From positions 1 through 39,562 of the forward strand of contig PAAR01000030.1 of NCBI GenBank assembly GCA_002699085.1: DNA of 39,562 bases, written 5' to 3'. The stretch comes from Micavibrio sp. GTDB taxonomy: Bacteria > Pseudomonadota > Alphaproteobacteria > Micavibrionales > UBA9664. This document shows positions 20,275 through 31,199 of the stretch, in pieces. Under the pieces are notes generated by a model, which was not told the origin of the DNA, ran no database searches, and saw only the letters and a list, made by a program, of their open reading frames with translations. The position numbers and the translations under genes are program-made. The first letter of the stretch is position 1, and each line of letters starts with the position of its first letter.

Positions 20275-23200
20275 TTACGCAGCATCAGATTCTTTCGTTT
20301 CTTCTGCCACTTCAGGATCGATAATCGCCGAAGCTTCAATCGCCGCTGAGGCTGCTTGAGACTCAAGCGCATCTTTATCACGCTGCCAAGCAACTTGGCG
20401 GATCTTGTTCACATATCCACCTGTACCAGCTGGGATCAAACGACCTACGATCACGTTCTCTTTCAAGCCGATCAAATGATCTTCTTTACCCTGAACAGCC
20501 GCCTCTGTAAGAACACGCGTTGTCTCTTGGAACGAGGCCGCAGAGATGAATGAGCGTGTTTGTAGAGACGCTTTCGTGATACCGAGAAGAACTGGCTTAC
20601 CTTCAGCAGGTTGTTTGCCTTTTTCGATCGTTTTCTGGTTCATGATTTCGAACTCATCACGTTCAATATGCTCACCAGTAATAAAGGTAGTGTCTTTAGG
20701 ATCGATGATTTCAACTTTTTGAAGCATCTGACGTAAGATCACCTCAATGTGCTTATCATTGATTTTCACCCCTTGTAGACGGTAAACATCTTGTACTTCA
20801 TTTGTCAGGTAATCAGCCAAAGCTTCAACACCCAACACATCCAAGATATCATGCGGCACAAGAGCACCATCCAGCAATGGATCACCAACACGGACATAAT
20901 CACCTTCAGACACAGCCAATGGACGGCCTTTCGGGATCAAATATTCAACTGGTTCAGAGCCATCAGCAGGTTTTACAACGATACGCTGTTTAGATTTATA
21001 ATCTTTACCGTATTCAATTGTACCTTCAACACCTGAAATCACCGCAAAGTCTTTCGGACGACGTGCTTCAAACAGTTCAGCCACACGTGGCAGACCACCT
21101 GTAATGTCACGTGTTTTACCTGCTTCACGAGGAATACGGGCAAGAACGTCACCGGCTTTCACTTCTTGGCCAGCTTCAACCGATAGAACAGCCCCCACTG
21201 ATAGGTAGTAATTCGCTGGCATACCATTAGATAGCTCAATCGCCTTACCTTTTGCATCCATAAGTGAGATACGTGGACGTAAATCAGCACCTTTAGCACC
21301 TGATTTATAGTCAACAACCACTTTTGATGAGATACCTGTCGCTTCATCCACTTGCTCAGATAAAGAAAGACCTTCTTTAAGATCAAAGAACTCAGCAACA
21401 CCCGCTTTTTCAGTTAGAACAGGCATTGTATATGGATCCCACTCAGCTAATTTAGCGCCACCTTTAACTTTAGCAGCATCTTTAACTAGCAGTTTCGCAC
21501 CATATGGCAAGCGGAATAGAGCGCGCTCTTTCCCTTTACCGTCTTTAATAGCCAATTCCATGTTACGACCCATAACAATCTCGATACCTTCAGAGTTTGT
21601 TACTGTGTTCGCATTACGGATTTCAACTTTACCATCGATAGGTGACTCAAATGATGATTGTTCAGCACCACGTTGAGCCGCACCACCAATGTGGAACGTA
21701 CGCATTGTAAGCTGTGTACCAGGTTCACCAATAGATTGCGCCGCCATAACACCGACAGCTTCACCCATATTAACAGGCACACCACGTGCAAGGTCACGAC
21801 CATAACATTTCGCACACATACCAGCGGCTGTTTCACATGTTAAGGCTGAGCGAACAAGAACAGAATCGACACCCGCCTGTTCAACGATTTCAGAAGTATT
21901 CTCATCAAACAGCTCACCGCCTTTAACAAGAACTTCATTCGTTGTTGGATCAACAACATCAACCGCTGCTGTACGACCTAAGATACGTTCAGCCAAGTTC
22001 ACGATCACGTCACCGCCATCAATGACCGCACGGATTGTAATACCTTTTTCAGTACCGCAATCTTGTTCAGTGATAACCGCATCCTGTGCCACATCAACCA
22101 AACGACGTGTTAGGTAACCAGAGTTCGCTGTTTTCAATGCTGTATCGGCAAGACCTTTACGCGCACCGTGAGTCGAGTTGAAGTATTCAAGAACCGTTAG
22201 ACCTTCTTTAAAGTTAGAAATAATCGGTGTCTCAATAATTTCACCCGATGGTTTCGCCATAAGACCACGCATACCGGCAAGCTGACGGATCTGCGCCGCA
22301 GAACCACGCGCACCAGAATGTGCCATCATGTAAACAGAGTTAAAGCCTTTTTCACCTGGGCTAGAAATTTTGTCCATCATCGCTTTAGCAACATCTTCAG
22401 TACATGCTGACCAAATATCGACGACTTTATTGTATTTCTCACCTTTTGTGATTAAACCATCTTGATATTGCTGTTCAAATTCCTGCACTTTTTCTTGTGC
22501 CGCAGCGATCATCGTTGCTTTTTCTTCAGGAATAATAAGATCTGATTTACCGAATGAAATACCTGCTTTACACGCTTGACGGAAACCAAGTTTCATCATG
22601 CGGTCACAGAATATAACAGTCTCTTTCTGACCACAGTGACGGTAAACAGTATCAATCAGGTTAGAAATCTCTTTCTTCGTCAAGATACGGTTAATCACAT
22701 CAAATGGGACATTTGGATGACGTGGTAAAATTTCAGATAGCAACATACGACCAGGCGTTGAATCAACAAGGACGAATTTGTCATTACCTTCTGCATCAAC
22801 TGTCTTATAACGACACTTAATTTTTGTGTGCAATGTTACAACTTTGCTTTCCAATGCATGCATAATTTCGCCTGAACCACGGAAGATCATGCCTTCACCT
22901 GGTTGTTTATCAAGCTCGATAGACATGTAGTACAGACCCAAAACAATGTCCTGAGACGGTACGATAATCGGCTTACCATTGGCAGGTGACAAGATGTTGT
23001 TCGTCGACATCATCAAGCAACGTGCTTCAAGCTGTGCTTCGATAGAAAGTGGTACGTGAACAGCCATTTGGTCACCATCAAAGTCAGCGTTAAAGGCTGT
23101 ACATACGAGTGGGTGAAGCTGGATCGCTTTACCTTCAATCAATACTGGTTCAAAAGCTTGAATACCAAGTCTGTGCAATGTCGGCGCACGGTTCAATAGA

Positions 23201-24465
23201 ACTGGGTGCTCACGAATTACTTCTTCCAGAATATCCCATACTTCACCACGGGCTTTCTCCACCATACGTTTAGCTGCTTTAACTGTTGTCGCTAGACCGT
23301 ATAATTCAAGTTTGTGGTAAATAAACGGTTTGAATAGCTCAAGCGCCATTTTCTTCGGAATACCACATTGGTGCAGTTTCAATTCTGGACCAACAACGAT
23401 CACCGAACGACCAGAATAGTCAACACGCTTACCGAGTAGGTTCTGACGGAAACGACCTTGCTTCCCTTTCAACATATCTGAAAGTGATTTCAATGGGCGT
23501 TTATTTGTGCCTGTGATAACACGGCCACGACGACCATTATCAAACAATGCATCTACTGATTCTTGTAACATACGCTTCTCGTTACGCACGATAATATCAG
23601 GCGCACGAAGTTCAATTAGACGTTTTAAACGGTTGTTACGGTTAATCACACGACGGTATAGATCGTTCAAATCAGATGTCGCAAAACGACCACCATCCAG
23701 CGGTACTAATGGGCGTAGTTCAGGTGGGAGAACGGGAATAACATCCATAATCATCCATTCTGGACGACAGCCAGATTCTAGGAAGCTCTCAACAATTTTG
23801 TGACGCTTAACAAGTTTCTTACGTTTTGCTTCAGAACCAGTTTCAGCTAAATCCGTTTCGATTTGTTCTTTAATCGCTTCAAGATCCATATTCGCAAGCA
23901 ATTCTTTAATCGCTTCCGCACCGATACCTGCTTGGAATGACTCATCGCCATATTCTTCTTGTGCATTGTAGAATTCTTCTTCAGTCAGAATTTGCAATGG
24001 CTTAAGCGGTGTCATACCAGGTTCTGTAACGATATAGCTTTCAAAATAAAGGACTTTTTCAAGGCTCTTTAATGTCATATCTGTCAACATACCGATACGT
24101 GAAGGCAGAGATTTCAAGAACCAGATATGTGCTACAGGAGACGCTAAATCAATATGTGCCATACGCTCACGACGTACTTTTGTTAATGTGACTTCAACAC
24201 CACATTTTTCACAAATGATCCCTTTATATTTCATACGCTTGTACTTACCGCACAAACATTCGTAATCTTTGATTGGACCAAAGATACGGGCACAGAACAA
24301 ACCATCTTTTTCAGGTTTGAACGTACGATAGTTAATCGTTTCAGGCTTTTTCACTTCGCCAAAAGACCAAGAGCGGATTTGCTCTGGGCTAGCGATCGCC
24401 ACACGGATCGTATCGAAGCTCTGTGGTCCTTGTACTTGACCAAATAGGTTCATCATTTCATTCAT
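20275..24465 (-). CDS. rpoC: RNA polymerase beta' subunit
   Basis: This full-length beta' has 1,396 residues. The N terminus MNLFGQ leads to the first zinc site ([13 protein letters not shown] followed by CEKCG). The catalytic magnesium loop [12 protein letters not shown] is near residue 461, and a second zinc cluster, [13 protein letters not shown], lies in the C-terminal half. The tail is acidic and alanine-rich ([15 protein letters not shown]). With beta it forms the active-site cleft of RNA polymerase. AGGT and a nearby AAAGG precede the ATG. Unusually, a small gene separates it from rpoB. Confidence 0.99.
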   Translation of the reverse strand: MNEMMNLFGQVQGPQSFDTIRVAIASPEQIRSWSFGEVKKPETINYRTFKPEKDGLFCARIFGPIKDYECLCGKYKRMKYKGIICEKCGVEVTLTKVRRERMAHIDLASPVAHIWFLKSLPSRIGMLTDMTLKSLEKVLYFESYIVTEPGMTPLKPLQILTEEEFYNAQEEYGDESFQAGIGAEAIKELLANMDLEAIKEQIETDLAETGSEAKRKKLVKRHKIVESFLESGCRPEWMIMDVIPVLPPELRPLVPLDGGRFATSDLNDLYRRVINRNNRLKRLIELRAPDIIVRNEKRMLQESVDALFDNGRRGRVITGTNKRPLKSLSDMLKGKQGRFRQNLLGKRVDYSGRSVIVVGPELKLHQCGIPKKMALELFKPFIYHKLELYGLATTVKAAKRMVEKARGEVWDILEEVIREHPVLLNRAPTLHRLGIQAFEPVLIEGKAIQLHPLVCTAFNADFDGDQMAVHVPLSIEAQLEARCLMMSTNNILSPANGKPIIVPSQDIVLGLYYMSIELDKQPGEGMIFRGSGEIMHALESKVVTLHTKIKCRYKTVDAEGNDKFVLVDSTPGRMLLSEILPRHPNVPFDVINRILTKKEISNLIDTVYRHCGQKETVIFCDRMMKLGFRQACKAGISFGKSDLIIPEEKATMIAAAQEKVQEFEQQYQDGLITKGEKYNKVVDIWSACTEDVAKAMMDKISSPGEKGFNSVYMMAHSGARGSAAQIRQLAGMRGLMAKPSGEIIETPIISNFKEGLTVLEYFNSTHGARKGLADTALKTANSGYLTRRLVDVAQDAVITEQDCGTEKGITIRAVIDGGDVIVNLAERILGRTAAVDVVDPTTNEVLVKGGELFDENTSEIVEQAGVDSVLVRSALTCETAAGMCAKCYGRDLARGVPVNMGEAVGVMAAQSIGEPGTQLTMRTFHIGGAAQRGAEQSSFESPIDGKVEIRNANTVTNSEGIEIVMGRNMELAIKDGKGKERALFRLPYGAKLLVKDAAKVKGGAKLAEWDPYTMPVLTEKAGVAEFFDLKEGLSLSEQVDEATGISSKVVVDYKSGAKGADLRPRISLMDAKGKAIELSNGMPANYYLSVGAVLSVEAGQEVKAGDVLARIPREAGKTRDITGGLPRVAELFEARRPKDFAVISGVEGTIEYGKDYKSKQRIVVKPADGSEPVEYLIPKGRPLAVSEGDYVRVGDPLLDGALVPHDILDVLGVEALADYLTNEVQDVYRLQGVKINDKHIEVILRQMLQKVEIIDPKDTTFITGEHIERDEFEIMNQKTIEKGKQPAEGKPVLLGITKASLQTRSFISAASFQETTRVLTEAAVQGKEDHLIGLKENVIVGRLIPAGTGGYVNKIRQVAWQRDKDALESQAASAAIEASAIIDPEVAEETKESDAA

Positions 24466-24498
24466 TTTTTACCTGCCTTTATTATCTTTTAATCGTAT

Positions 24499-24750
24499 TT
24501 AACTTGATACCGCTAATTCCATTGGTAATCCCTTAAAACTACCGTTATGAGAACTTAAAAACACTGCGGCTTCAATTTCGTCCACAAAATTTGCCAAATG
24601 CAAAACCAAACCTGGCGCGGTAGCAAGTGCTGTATGAGTCACGCTAGTTGCACCAGATTTAATCGCTTCCATACCAAACTGGATACGTAACCCATTTTCT
24701 TGGGAAACAGTTAAATCAGCACTCAACATGCGTATTTTAGCACTTGCCAT
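24499..24750 (-). CDS. Unknown 83-residue protein between rpoB and rpoC
   Basis: This is a small gene in the usual rpoB-rpoC junction, five bases after the rpoB stop and 33 before rpoC. GAGG lies nine bases before its ATG, within the end of rpoB, so it looks translated and coupled. The protein is mildly hydrophobic. It has an amphipathic N-terminal half (IRMLSADLTVSQENGLRIQFGMEAI) and a central ATAPGLVLHLANFVDEIEAAVFL helix-like stretch. I cannot assign a family. Being locked into the polymerase operon, it could be made in step with beta and beta', for example as an assembly or regulatory partner, but that is only inferred from position. Confidence 0.55.
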   Translation of the reverse strand: MASAKIRMLSADLTVSQENGLRIQFGMEAIKSGATSVTHTALATAPGLVLHLANFVDEIEAAVFLSSHNGSFKGLPMELAVSS

Positions 24751-24755
24751 TATTC

Positions 24756-27700
24756 TTACGCCTCGTTTTGTTTCAGTTCGACATTTAGACCCAGTGCTTT
24801 CAGCTCTTTCACAAGAACGTTAAACGATTCTGGGATACCAATTTCGAAGTTATCTTCACCGCGAACGATCGACTCATACACTTTCGAACGGCCCGCTACG
24901 TCATCTGACTTAATCGTCAGCAATTCTTGTAGCGTATACGCCGCACCGTAAGCTTGTAGAGCCCACACCTCCATCTCACCAAAGCGCTGACCACCGAATT
25001 GAGCTTTACCACCCAATGGTTGTTGCGTCACAAGTGAATATGGTCCAATTGAACGAGCGTGGATCTTATCGTCAACCAAGTGGTGCAGTTTCAACAAGTA
25101 TTTGTAACCAACAGTTACTTTACGATCAAAACGTTCACCTGTACGACCATCGATCAAAACCATTTGACCTGTTGTATCAAGACCAGCATTTTTCAATGCG
25201 ATATCAATATCAGCTTCATTGGCACCATCAAAAACAGGTGTGGCGATCGGTACACCAGAACGTAAGTTCTGTGACATATCAACCATATCCGCATCAGATA
25301 GTTTTGATACTTTACTGTCAAATTCACGATCACCGTAAACAGTTTTCAGCTTGCCTTTAAGACCGGCCATCTCTGCTTTATCAGGAGATTTAACATCTTT
25401 AAATGCGTCAAGCATATCACCGATTTGACGACCAAGATTAGCTGACGCCCAGCCCATATGCGTTTCTAGAATCTGACCAACGTTCATACGTGAAGGAACA
25501 CCAAGTGGGTTCAACACGAGATCAACTGGTGTACCATCTTCTAGATATGGCATGTCTTCTGATGGCATAATACGAGAGATAACACCCTTGTTACCGTGAC
25601 GACCCGCCATTTTATCACCTGGCTGCATTTTACGCTTAACAGCAATAAAGACTTTGACCATCTTCATCACACCAGGCGCTAATTCATCACCACGCTGCAG
25701 TTTTTCTACCTTGTTCTCGAAGCGTTTTTCTAACGCATCAATCGCTTGGTTGAATGTGTCTGTCATCGCTTCAATTTCAGCCATGCGCTTATCATCTTCA
25801 ACAGCCAATTGTCTCCAAACACCATGTGGCACATCTTCTAGTGTTTTCTTATCTAGTTTTGTACCTTTTTTGACATTTGTTGCTTTTGGCGCAGACGCTA
25901 CTGTCTGACCTGTTAAAAGCTCTTTCAAACGATCATAGAATGATGTTTCAAGAATTGAACGTTCATCATCACGGTCTTTTGACAGACGAGTGATTTCCTG
26001 ACGCTCAATAGACATTGAACGCGCGTCTTTATCAACACCACGACGGTTGAATACACGTACTTCTACAACTGTACCAGCAACCCCTGGAGGTAAACGAAGC
26101 GAGCTATCTTTAACATCAGAAGCTTTTTCACCAAAGATCGCACGAAGAAGTTTTTCTTCAGGAGTCATTGGGCTTTCGCCTTTAGGTGTTACTTTACCGA
26201 TTAGGATATCGCCCGGTTGAACTTCAGCACCGATATAAACGATCCCTGATTCATCCAAGTGACGAAGAGCTTCTTCGCCCACATTTGGAATATCACGTGT
26301 GATTTCTTCTGTACCCAGTTTAGTATCACGCGCAACCACTTCAAATTCTTCCAAGTGAATAGATGTATAAACGTCATCACGAACGATACGTTCATTCACA
26401 AGAATAGAATCCTCGAAGTTGTAACCATTCCAAGGCATGAAGGCCACCAATACGTTACGGCCAAGGGCCAATTCACCAAATTGTGTCGAAGGACCATCAC
26501 CAATAATGTCACCGGCTTTGATCTTGTCACCCACTTTTACAAGTGGTTTTTGGTTAATATTTGTATTTTGGTTAGTCCGTTGGAATTTACGTAGACGGTA
26601 AATATCCGCTGTAGGTTTTTCAGTTGAAAGATCTTCAGTTGCCTGAATAACGATACGTGTTGCATCAACCTTTGTTACAATACCCGAACGACGTGCGACA
26701 ACAGCAGCACCAGAGTCACGCGCAACAACAGATTCCATACCCGTACCAACAAGTGGTGCTTCTGAACGAAGCAATGGTACAGCCTGACGCATCATGTTTG
26801 ATCCCATCAAGGCACGGTTCGCATCGTCATTTTCCAAGAATGGAATAAGTGACGCCGCAACAGAAACAATCTGTTTTGGTGACACGTCCATAAACTCGAT
26901 CTGGTCAGGAGAGGCCATTAAGTTCTCACCTGCTTGACGACATGAAACGAAATCGCTTTCGAAACCACCTTTATCAGTCAACTCAGCATTGGCCTGAGCG
27001 ATTGTATAACGGCTTTCTTCCATCGCTGTCATGTAAACAACTTCATCTGTCACCTGACCTTTAACAACACGTCTATATGGGCTCTCAATGAAGCCATATT
27101 TATTCACGCGCGCAAAAGTTGAAAGAGAGTTGATAAGACCAATATTTGGTCCCTCAGGTGTCTCAATCGGACAGATACGGCCATAATGCGTTGGGTGTAC
27201 GTCACGTACCTCAAAACCTGCACGCTCACGTGTTAGACCACCTGGGCCCAAGGCAGATAGACGACGCTTATGCGTAATCTCTGACAATGGATTTGTCTGA
27301 TCCATAAACTGTGAAAGCTGTGATGAGCCAAAAAACTCACGAACAGCCGCTTGCGCTGGCTTAGAGTTAATCAAATCATGTGGCATGTAAGTGTCAATTT
27401 CGACAGATGACATACGCTCACGAATTGCACGTTCCATACGCAACAAACCAAGACGCACTTGATTTTCCATCAATTCACCAACCGAACGTACACGACGGTT
27501 AGATAAATTATCAATATCATCTACTTCGCCGTAACCATCTTTCAGATCGTGAACATATTTAGCAATCGCTAAAATATCTGCCTTACAAAGAATGCGGAAT
27601 TCAGGATCTGAGTCTAAGTTCAAACGACCATTCATTTTAACACGACCAACAGCAGACAAGTCGTAACGCTCTGGATCAAAGAATAGAGAGTTAAATAGAT

Positions 27701-28988
27701 CTTGCGCTGATTCAACGGTCGGTGGCTCACCAGGGCGCATCACACGGTAAATATCAATCAACGCTTCTTCACGTGTTGATGTTTTATCTGCCGCCAATGT
27801 ATTACGCAACCAAGGGCCGTAATTATTATTATCAATGTTCAATACATCGATCTCTGTTTGGCCAAGCGTTTTAAAGGTGTTCAACGCTTCTTCTGTCAAC
27901 TCATCACCAGCTTCAATTAACACTTCACCAGTCTTTTCATTGAAAAGGTCTGTAGCGATAAATGAACCAATGATTTGCTCATCAGAAATAAGAATTTCTT
28001 TCAAGCCGTCTTCAGCCAATTGTTTCGCCTTACGGGCATTAATCTTTGTACCAGCATCAAGAACAGCCTTGCCTGTTTTTGCATCAACAAGGTCATAAGC
28101 CAATTTAGCGCCACGGTATTTCTCAGCGTCATAACCAGCTGTCCAGCCCTTTTTGCCTGCTTTATATGTGTTGATCCTGTAGAAGCTACGAAGAATTTCT
28201 TCATTCGTCATACCCTCTAAACGCAATGGATCTGGCGTTTCACCTTTTTTAGTGCATTCAGCCAAATATGCTTCAGTCGCTTCACTATATAGCGCACGCA
28301 AGAATGTTGTTGATGGTAATTTACGGCGACGGTCAATACGAACATTCAAAATATCTTTCGCATCGAATTCAAAATCCAACCATGAACCACGGTAAGGAAT
28401 AACACGTGCTGAGAATAAATATTTACCAGATGAATGTGTTTTACCACCATCATGGTCAAAAAATACACCAGGTGAACGGTGCATTTGCGACACGATAACA
28501 CGCTCAGTACCGTTGACAACGAAAGTACCATTATCTGTCATCATTGGCATATCAACCAGGTAAACGTCCTGCTCCTTAATATCACGGATTGATTTCAAGC
28601 CTGTTTCTTCATCAATATCAAAGACAGATAGACGTAATGTCACACGCAATGGTGCTGCATAGGTCATATCACGTTGAATACATTCTTCTACATCATATTT
28701 AGGCTCTTCAAATTCATAAGAAACGAAATCAATTTCTGCTTTACCTGCGAAATCTTTAATCGGAAAGGCCGATGTAAGGACCTCCTGCAGACCGCTCATT
28801 GTGCGCTCGCTTGCAGGCACATCCGCTTGCAAGAACTCTTCATATGAAGCACGCTGAATTTGAATCAAATTCGGCATATCGCACACTTCTTGGATCTGAC
28901 CAAAAGAACGTCTGATACGTTTCTTTCCTGTGTAGCTTTCTACATCCATGTCTATGTTATTTTTTACAGCAGATTTTTTAGCAGCCAT
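24756..28988 (-). CDS. rpoB: RNA polymerase beta subunit
   Basis: This 1,410-residue beta subunit begins [11 protein letters not shown]. The ATG at 28988 has AAGGG upstream and is preferred over an in-frame ATG 45 bases earlier. The rifampicin-binding cluster near residues 547-573 ([20 protein letters not shown], then [10 protein letters not shown]) keeps the Gln, Asp, His and Ser that are changed in resistant strains, so sensitivity is expected at the target; Thr replaces Asn at E. coli position 518. Near the C terminus [19 protein letters not shown] is fully typical. Extra sequence around residues 290-430 is consistent with the longer alphaproteobacterial beta. Confidence 0.99.
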   Translation of the reverse strand: MAAKKSAVKNNIDMDVESYTGKKRIRRSFGQIQEVCDMPNLIQIQRASYEEFLQADVPASERTMSGLQEVLTSAFPIKDFAGKAEIDFVSYEFEEPKYDVEECIQRDMTYAAPLRVTLRLSVFDIDEETGLKSIRDIKEQDVYLVDMPMMTDNGTFVVNGTERVIVSQMHRSPGVFFDHDGGKTHSSGKYLFSARVIPYRGSWLDFEFDAKDILNVRIDRRRKLPSTTFLRALYSEATEAYLAECTKKGETPDPLRLEGMTNEEILRSFYRINTYKAGKKGWTAGYDAEKYRGAKLAYDLVDAKTGKAVLDAGTKINARKAKQLAEDGLKEILISDEQIIGSFIATDLFNEKTGEVLIEAGDELTEEALNTFKTLGQTEIDVLNIDNNNYGPWLRNTLAADKTSTREEALIDIYRVMRPGEPPTVESAQDLFNSLFFDPERYDLSAVGRVKMNGRLNLDSDPEFRILCKADILAIAKYVHDLKDGYGEVDDIDNLSNRRVRSVGELMENQVRLGLLRMERAIRERMSSVEIDTYMPHDLINSKPAQAAVREFFGSSQLSQFMDQTNPLSEITHKRRLSALGPGGLTRERAGFEVRDVHPTHYGRICPIETPEGPNIGLINSLSTFARVNKYGFIESPYRRVVKGQVTDEVVYMTAMEESRYTIAQANAELTDKGGFESDFVSCRQAGENLMASPDQIEFMDVSPKQIVSVAASLIPFLENDDANRALMGSNMMRQAVPLLRSEAPLVGTGMESVVARDSGAAVVARRSGIVTKVDATRIVIQATEDLSTEKPTADIYRLRKFQRTNQNTNINQKPLVKVGDKIKAGDIIGDGPSTQFGELALGRNVLVAFMPWNGYNFEDSILVNERIVRDDVYTSIHLEEFEVVARDTKLGTEEITRDIPNVGEEALRHLDESGIVYIGAEVQPGDILIGKVTPKGESPMTPEEKLLRAIFGEKASDVKDSSLRLPPGVAGTVVEVRVFNRRGVDKDARSMSIERQEITRLSKDRDDERSILETSFYDRLKELLTGQTVASAPKATNVKKGTKLDKKTLEDVPHGVWRQLAVEDDKRMAEIEAMTDTFNQAIDALEKRFENKVEKLQRGDELAPGVMKMVKVFIAVKRKMQPGDKMAGRHGNKGVISRIMPSEDMPYLEDGTPVDLVLNPLGVPSRMNVGQILETHMGWASANLGRQIGDMLDAFKDVKSPDKAEMAGLKGKLKTVYGDREFDSKVSKLSDADMVDMSQNLRSGVPIATPVFDGANEADIDIALKNAGLDTTGQMVLIDGRTGERFDRKVTVGYKYLLKLHHLVDDKIHARSIGPYSLVTQQPLGGKAQFGGQRFGEMEVWALQAYGAAYTLQELLTIKSDDVAGRSKVYESIVRGEDNFEIGIPESFNVLVKELKALGLNVELKQNEA

Positions 28989-29099
28989 GATGAACCCTTT
29001 TCGTTTTTTTACCGTATGTTTATACCGTCTCAATTATCGTTTTATCTATTTAAACTTTTAAACAGAAAGGCCACAAAGCCTGAATTTCTAAGCACAAAG

Positions 29100-29126
29100 C
29101 GGCGCTAGGCAAATTGCCTGACGCCG
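29100..29126 (-). promoter_or_regulatory. Hairpin between rplL and rpoB
   Basis: CGGCG at 29100-29104 pairs with CGCCG at 29122-29126, and AGGC pairs with GCCT inside, in a 235-base spacer without genes. In E. coli the same spacer holds an attenuator and an RNase III site that lower rpoBC relative to rplJL. On the minus strand the hairpin is followed by only a weak T run, so partial termination or cleavage is more likely than a full stop. Confidence 0.5.
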
Positions 29127-29223
29127 TTTTGTTATATGTTTAAAATATGTCTTTTGTTTTGTACACTTATAATTATTCAAAAGTTAGTTGTTAAAAAAAG
29201 TAATTAAAATAACCCTGTTTGGA

Positions 29224-29607
29224 TTATTTCAATTCAACAGTTGCACCAGCAGCTTCTAATTGAGCTTTGAATGCTTCTGCTTCGTCTTTCTTAACACCTT
29301 GCTTAAGTGGTGATGGCGCGCCATCAACCAAATCTTTAGCTTCTTTCAAACCAAGACCAGTAATTGTACGAACTTCTTTAATCACTTTGATTTTTTCAGC
29401 ACCAGCAGAAGCTAGAACGATATCAAATTCGTCTTTCTCAGCAGCTGCTTCGCCGCCAGCAGCAGCACCAGCCGCAGCCATCATTACAGGTGCAGCAGCC
29501 GCAGCTGATACGCCCCATTTGTCTTCAAGAAGTTTAGATAATTCAGCTGCTTCCAATACTGAAAGAGCAGAAAGATCATCAACAAGTTTTTCTAAGTTAG
29601 TTGCCAT
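29224..29607 (-). CDS. rplL: Ribosomal protein L7/L12
   Basis: The 127-residue protein has the expected three parts: an N-terminal dimerisation helix ([21 protein letters not shown]), a flexible Ala/Gly hinge (about 35-55), and the C-terminal globular domain with [20 protein letters not shown]. It forms the ribosome stalk that recruits translation factors. CGGAG precedes the ATG. It lies 79 bases after rplJ. Confidence 0.98.
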   Translation of the reverse strand: MATNLEKLVDDLSALSVLEAAELSKLLEDKWGVSAAAAAPVMMAAAGAAAGGEAAAEKDEFDIVLASAGAEKIKVIKEVRTITGLGLKEAKDLVDGAPSPLKQGVKKDEAEAFKAQLEAAGATVELK

Positions 29608-29686
29608 TTTTTTCTCCGTTTAAGTTTTTTAAGTTTAGTTGTTAACGTTTGTTACCTTTTATAAAAGTAAGTTTTAAACCCTTGCA

Positions 29687-30199
29687 CTATTCGCCTTTAG
29701 CACCATATGCCCCGACAACACGTGCGATCTGACCTGCAGGTGCTTGCAATACACCAACCATTTTAGAGGCTGGAGCTTGAAGAAGCCCAACAAGTTTAGA
29801 GCGCAACTCGTCAAGAGATGGCAATTTAGACAATTGCTCAACGCCAGAAGCATCAAGCATTTTTTCACCTAGCGCACCTGCAATAATAACCAGTTTATCA
29901 TTACCTTTTGAGTAATTTTGGGCTATTTTCGCCGCTGCAACAGGATCTTTTGAAATAGCAATACCAGTTGGCCCTGTGAAGTGCTCATCAAGCCCTTCAT
30001 AACGCGTTCCTTTTAATGCTAATCGTGCAAGACGGTTTTTCGTGACTTTGAAGTTTGCACCTTCCGCACGCAGTTTTGAGCGAAAATCAGATATTTCTGC
30101 TACTGTTAGACCTTTATACTGGCAAACAACAACAATCTCATTTTCTTCAAAAGTCTGGTTTAGTTGAGCAACCGCTTCTGTCTTTTGTGATTTATTCAC
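29687..30199 (-). CDS. rplJ: Ribosomal protein L10
   Basis: The 170-residue L10 anchors the L7/L12 stalk to 23S rRNA. NKSQKTEAVAQLNQTF, VVCQYKGLTVAEISDFR, LRAEGANFKVTKNRLARLAL and the GPTGIAIS region are typical. The C terminus holds the L7/L12-binding helix. The start is GTG with GGAGG seven bases upstream. The leader contains the L10-binding motif that lets L10 repress its own synthesis. rplK and rplA, the usual upstream neighbours, are missing here. Confidence 0.97.
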   Translation of the reverse strand: MNKSQKTEAVAQLNQTFEENEIVVVCQYKGLTVAEISDFRSKLRAEGANFKVTKNRLARLALKGTRYEGLDEHFTGPTGIAISKDPVAAAKIAQNYSKGNDKLVIIAGALGEKMLDASGVEQLSKLPSLDELRSKLVGLLQAPASKMVGVLQAPAGQIARVVGAYGAKGE

Positions 30200-30321
30200 G
30201 AAAGAACCTCCGTTTTTGCAGTTAAGATGCCAATTAAAACACCACGTTCTAACCAGCGCCTGCCCAGCTCATTGGATGAAAAGCCTACACTTATAAAAAG
30301 TATCACACGCTTTTAAACAAT

Positions 30322-30396
30322 TCACCGTCTATACAGGTTCTTACGAATTATCTTTTTACCAAGCTGTAAAAAGGCCTGTGGTCTCGGACAGGGCCT
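30322..30396 (-). promoter_or_regulatory. L10 leader (autoregulatory RNA)
   Basis: On the minus strand CTGTCCGAGACCACAGG (30391-30375) and CCTGTATAGACGGTGA (30337-30322) match the two conserved strands of the E. coli L10 leader (CCGTCGAAGACCGCAGG and CCTGCGTAGACGGTG). In that RNA, the L10-L12 complex binds this kinked element and blocks translation of rplJ. The match includes GAGACC and TAGACGGTG, so the call is firm even though most of the surrounding sequence differs. The 5' arm also forms a local GGCC hairpin, which may compete. Confidence 0.85.
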
Positions 30397-30441
30397 TTAA
30401 TAATAAGGCGAAATTCGCCACATCACTAAAAGCAATGGGCA

Positions 30442-30470
30442 CTAATACGTCTCCAGCCATCAAATGTCAA
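30442..30470 (-). promoter_or_regulatory. Promoter of rplJL-rpoBC
   Basis: On the minus strand TTGACA (30470-30465) and TATTAG (30447-30442) are separated by 17 bases. Transcription would start near 30435, giving a leader of about 235 bases that contains the whole L10 motif. This promoter explains how the operon is expressed without rplKA upstream. Confidence 0.75.
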
Positions 30471-30484
30471 GGAATTTTTTATAG

Positions 30485-30514
30485 TTGGAATCCTATAAGC
30501 AATTCTGTTAGAAT
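30485..30514 (+). promoter_or_regulatory. Promoter of the 30541-34438 gene run
   Basis: TTGGAA (30485-30490) and TAGAAT (30509-30514) are 18 bases apart, and GAGGAA lies before the start codon at 30541. It is back-to-back with the rplJ promoter, the two -35 boxes being 14 bases apart. The remaining bases between 30200 and 30540 hold no gene beyond the L10 leader. Confidence 0.55.
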
Positions 30515-30540
30515 ATATATAAGTAAGTGAGGAAAAAGTA

Positions 30541-31194
30541 ATGCGTTTTTTAACAATTTTGGCAGCTTTTGCCCTGATGTTGGCTATCACCCCATCAGCA
30601 GATGCAGATATCTTTGTCAAAAAAGACCAATCAACGAACAAATCGAGCAATAAATCGATCTTTTTAAGCCCCAATAACAACAATGCGAACAGCCGAACAG
30701 TACCTCAATATCCGATCATCACCAATGGCGGAAACCGAAGCACAAATCAAAAGCCACTTTCTTTTGGTACTGAAGCACAGCGACTACAAGCGCAAAAATT
30801 ACGCGATAGCCGCGCAAGAGCCTATAAACGCAATCGAGCAGAGAGCATCAACATCCTGACCTTAGCCGAGGATTACTCAAAGCGTACAGGTAAAACCTCA
30901 ATGAATCAGTTGTTAGACCGCTCCGCTTATAATGCGGCCTCACAAATGGCGGATCAAGCATCAGAACAAGCTGCCGCAATTCAAGTACAACAACAGCAAG
31001 GACAAACTTCACCGACGACCAGCCAATATGCTCAGCAGATTCAACAAATACAAGCAAAAGCAAATGCACAAGTTGATGCCGCTTTGGCCGAAGATCAGCG
31101 TAATCTTCAAGAACAAAACTCTGGTCAAAATAATCGTTACGATAACACGCAACGTCGTAGCCGCGGTAATAGCGGTATTATTCTAACGCCTTAA
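30541..31194 (+). CDS. Secreted Q/N-rich protein of unknown function
   Basis: The 217-residue protein has a clear signal peptide (about residues 1-22, ending SADA). The mature chain is low-complexity and rich in Asn, Gln, Ser and Arg, with a central helix-forming part (FGTEAQRLQAQKLRDSRARA) and a Gln-rich stretch (about 145-195). It has no cysteines and no recognisable domain. GAGGAA precedes the ATG. It is followed after five bases by the polymerase-like membrane protein, so it may work in the periplasm on the same polysaccharide, or simply share the message. It resembles nothing I can name. Confidence 0.6.
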   Translation: MRFLTILAAFALMLAITPSADADIFVKKDQSTNKSSNKSIFLSPNNNNANSRTVPQYPIITNGGNRSTNQKPLSFGTEAQRLQAQKLRDSRARAYKRNRAESINILTLAEDYSKRTGKTSMNQLLDRSAYNAASQMADQASEQAAAIQVQQQQGQTSPTTSQYAQQIQQIQAKANAQVDAALAEDQRNLQEQNSGQNNRYDNTQRRSRGNSGIILTP

Positions 31195-31199
31195 TCCTT

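Noticed and set aside
24499-24750. HPr-like phosphocarrier identity for the 83-residue protein
   Set aside because: Size and a DEIEAA stretch are faintly similar, but the phosphorylated-histidine motif and strand order are absent.
20356-28531. Many frames of 60-114 residues opposite or within rpoC and rpoB
   Set aside because: rpoB and rpoC are intact and conserved throughout; the others are chance open frames.
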